Shown here one piece after another: positions 6,151-6,399 of a stretch of 6,399 nt of DNA. The stretch spans positions 1 through 6,399 of the forward strand of contig CAKUFW010000098.1 of the NCBI GenBank assembly GCA_934650975.1, written 5' to 3'. Positions within the stretch are counted from its first letter, which is position 1. The number at the start of each line of letters is the position of its first letter. The translations under genes and the position numbers were made by a program. This DNA is from an uncultured Collinsella sp. (GTDB lineage Bacteria > Actinomycetota > Coriobacteriia > Coriobacteriales > Coriobacteriaceae). The notes under the pieces are model-generated. The model was not told the DNA's origin. It saw only the letters and a program-made list of their open reading frames with translations, and ran no database searches.

Positions 6151-6327
6151 AGACATCAACGTGTCGTCTCCCGAGCTTGGCAGAGGGCCGGCGAAATATA
6201 TTAAGTTTGTCGCGAGTTCCGCACGCAAAGGAAAGCACTTAATGTGCTTTCCGTCTTGCGCAGGACTGTAGAGCAGCAAACTTAATATATTTCGCCGGCC
6301 CTCTGCCAAGCCCAGGAGACATCCACG
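6151..6327. repeat. Direct repeat pair flanking the large inverted repeat (possible target duplication)
   Basis: AGACATCAACG (6151-6161) and AGACATCCACG (6317-6327) match at 10 of 11 bases, the first seven exactly. They bracket the inverted repeat. The right copy overlaps the last four bases of the right arm, and four unpaired bases separate the left copy from the left arm. That fits imperfectly with a clean target-site duplication. The match could also be chance or a duplication by replication slippage. Confidence 0.4.
6166..6320. repeat. Large inverted repeat with nested hairpin; MITE-like element or structured RNA
   Basis: The arms 6166-6209 and 6277-6320 are complementary at 42 of 44 positions; the inner 34 bases (6176-6209 with 6277-6310) are perfect. 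The two plus-strand mismatches (6172/6314 and 6174/6312) become G-U pairs in a minus-strand RNA, giving 44 continuous pairs on that strand. Between the arms, GGAAAGCAC (6230-6238) and GTGCTTTCC (6244-6252) form a second hairpin with loop TTAAT. CGCAA/TTGCG (6224-6228 and 6256-6260) and AGTTCC/GGACT add weaker pairing below it. No reading frame here is credible. It is too large for a simple terminator and no T-run follows on either side. A non-autonomous transposable element is one reading; a structured transcript is another. Confidence 0.85.
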
Positions 6328-6330
6328 CAC

Positions 6331-6344
6331 TTTACCTGCGTAAA
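6331..6344. promoter_or_regulatory. Small operator-like inverted repeat
   Basis: TTTAC (6331-6335) and GTAAA (6340-6344) are perfect complements spaced by CTGC. An overlapping pair ACGCA/TGCGT (6325-6329 and 6337-6341) is also present. It lies about 46 bases upstream of a -10-like hexamer, which is a plausible place for a regulator. Short inverted repeats of this size arise by chance, so support is weak. Confidence 0.25.
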
Positions 6345-6367
6345 CAATGTGAGTGAAATATGAATCT

Positions 6368-6396
6368 CGATGGATACGCCCGCAGCCGTGTATACT
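6368..6396 (+). promoter_or_regulatory. Weak promoter candidate near the right edge
   Basis: TATACT (6391-6396) matches five of six bases of a -10 box and is directly preceded by TG. The -35 region 17 bases upstream (CGATGG) is poor. It would serve a gene beyond the window; nothing further can be seen. Confidence 0.3.
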
Positions 6397-6399
6397 AAA

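Noticed and set aside
6166..6320. Retron msr-msd RNA or integron attC site
   Set aside because: A long hairpin invites both ideas, but no reverse transcriptase or integrase is in the window, no attC-style GTTRRRY/RYYYAAC ends are seen, and 34 perfect pairs are atypical for attC. A gene just past the right edge could reopen the retron idea.
6145..6330. A 61-codon minus-strand frame across the large inverted repeat
   Set aside because: It is produced by the palindrome itself, has no family signs and no convincing ribosome binding site.
6360..6398. A 12-codon frame beginning ATG 6360 (MNLDGYARSRVY)
   Set aside because: It has no clear ribosome binding site, and its last codons coincide with the -10-like TATACT. 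Such short frames are common by chance.

Overview
The window looks like chromosome from a GC-rich Gram-positive actinobacterium. I favour the Coriobacteriia, for example a Collinsella-like gut bacterium. The grounds are GC-rich codon use, Shine-Dalgarno-led genes with some GTG starts, a fused beta/alpha acetyl-CoA carboxylase carboxyltransferase, and short TGTGACAAAGG palindromes that I associate with that group. The taxon is an inference from gene content, not a database match. All genes read left to right.

Bases 1-2911 are the end of a fatty-acid initiation (acetyl-CoA carboxylase) operon. It holds biotin carboxylase AccC, cut by the left edge, and then one long gene in which AccD (beta, zinc ribbon) and AccA (alpha) are joined in a single chain. 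The biotin carrier AccB is not visible and is expected to the left. The two enzymes carboxylate biotin and transfer the carboxyl group to acetyl-CoA, giving malonyl-CoA.

Bases 2912-4233 hold a lone membrane subunit of a glucose-superfamily PTS permease (EIIC only, no EIIB or EIIA). It is bracketed by two related TGTGACAAAGG palindromes, and a probable intrinsic terminator follows. The first palindrome overlaps the accDA stop codon. One of its arms could also pair with the EIIC ribosome binding site.

Bases 4234-6129 form a probable two-gene unit: a cation diffusion facilitator with a manganese-type metal site and a doubled cytoplasmic domain, then a histidine-phosphatase (phosphoglycerate-mutase-like) enzyme.

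Bases 6130-6399 contain no credible gene. They hold a large inverted repeat with 44-nt arms, the inner 34 bp perfect. It forms a hairpin of about 155 nt with a nested inner hairpin, and is flanked by an almost perfect 11-bp direct repeat. It looks like a MITE-type element or a structured RNA and is the least explained object here. A weak operator-like palindrome and a -10-like TATACT lie to its right, probably serving a gene beyond the edge.
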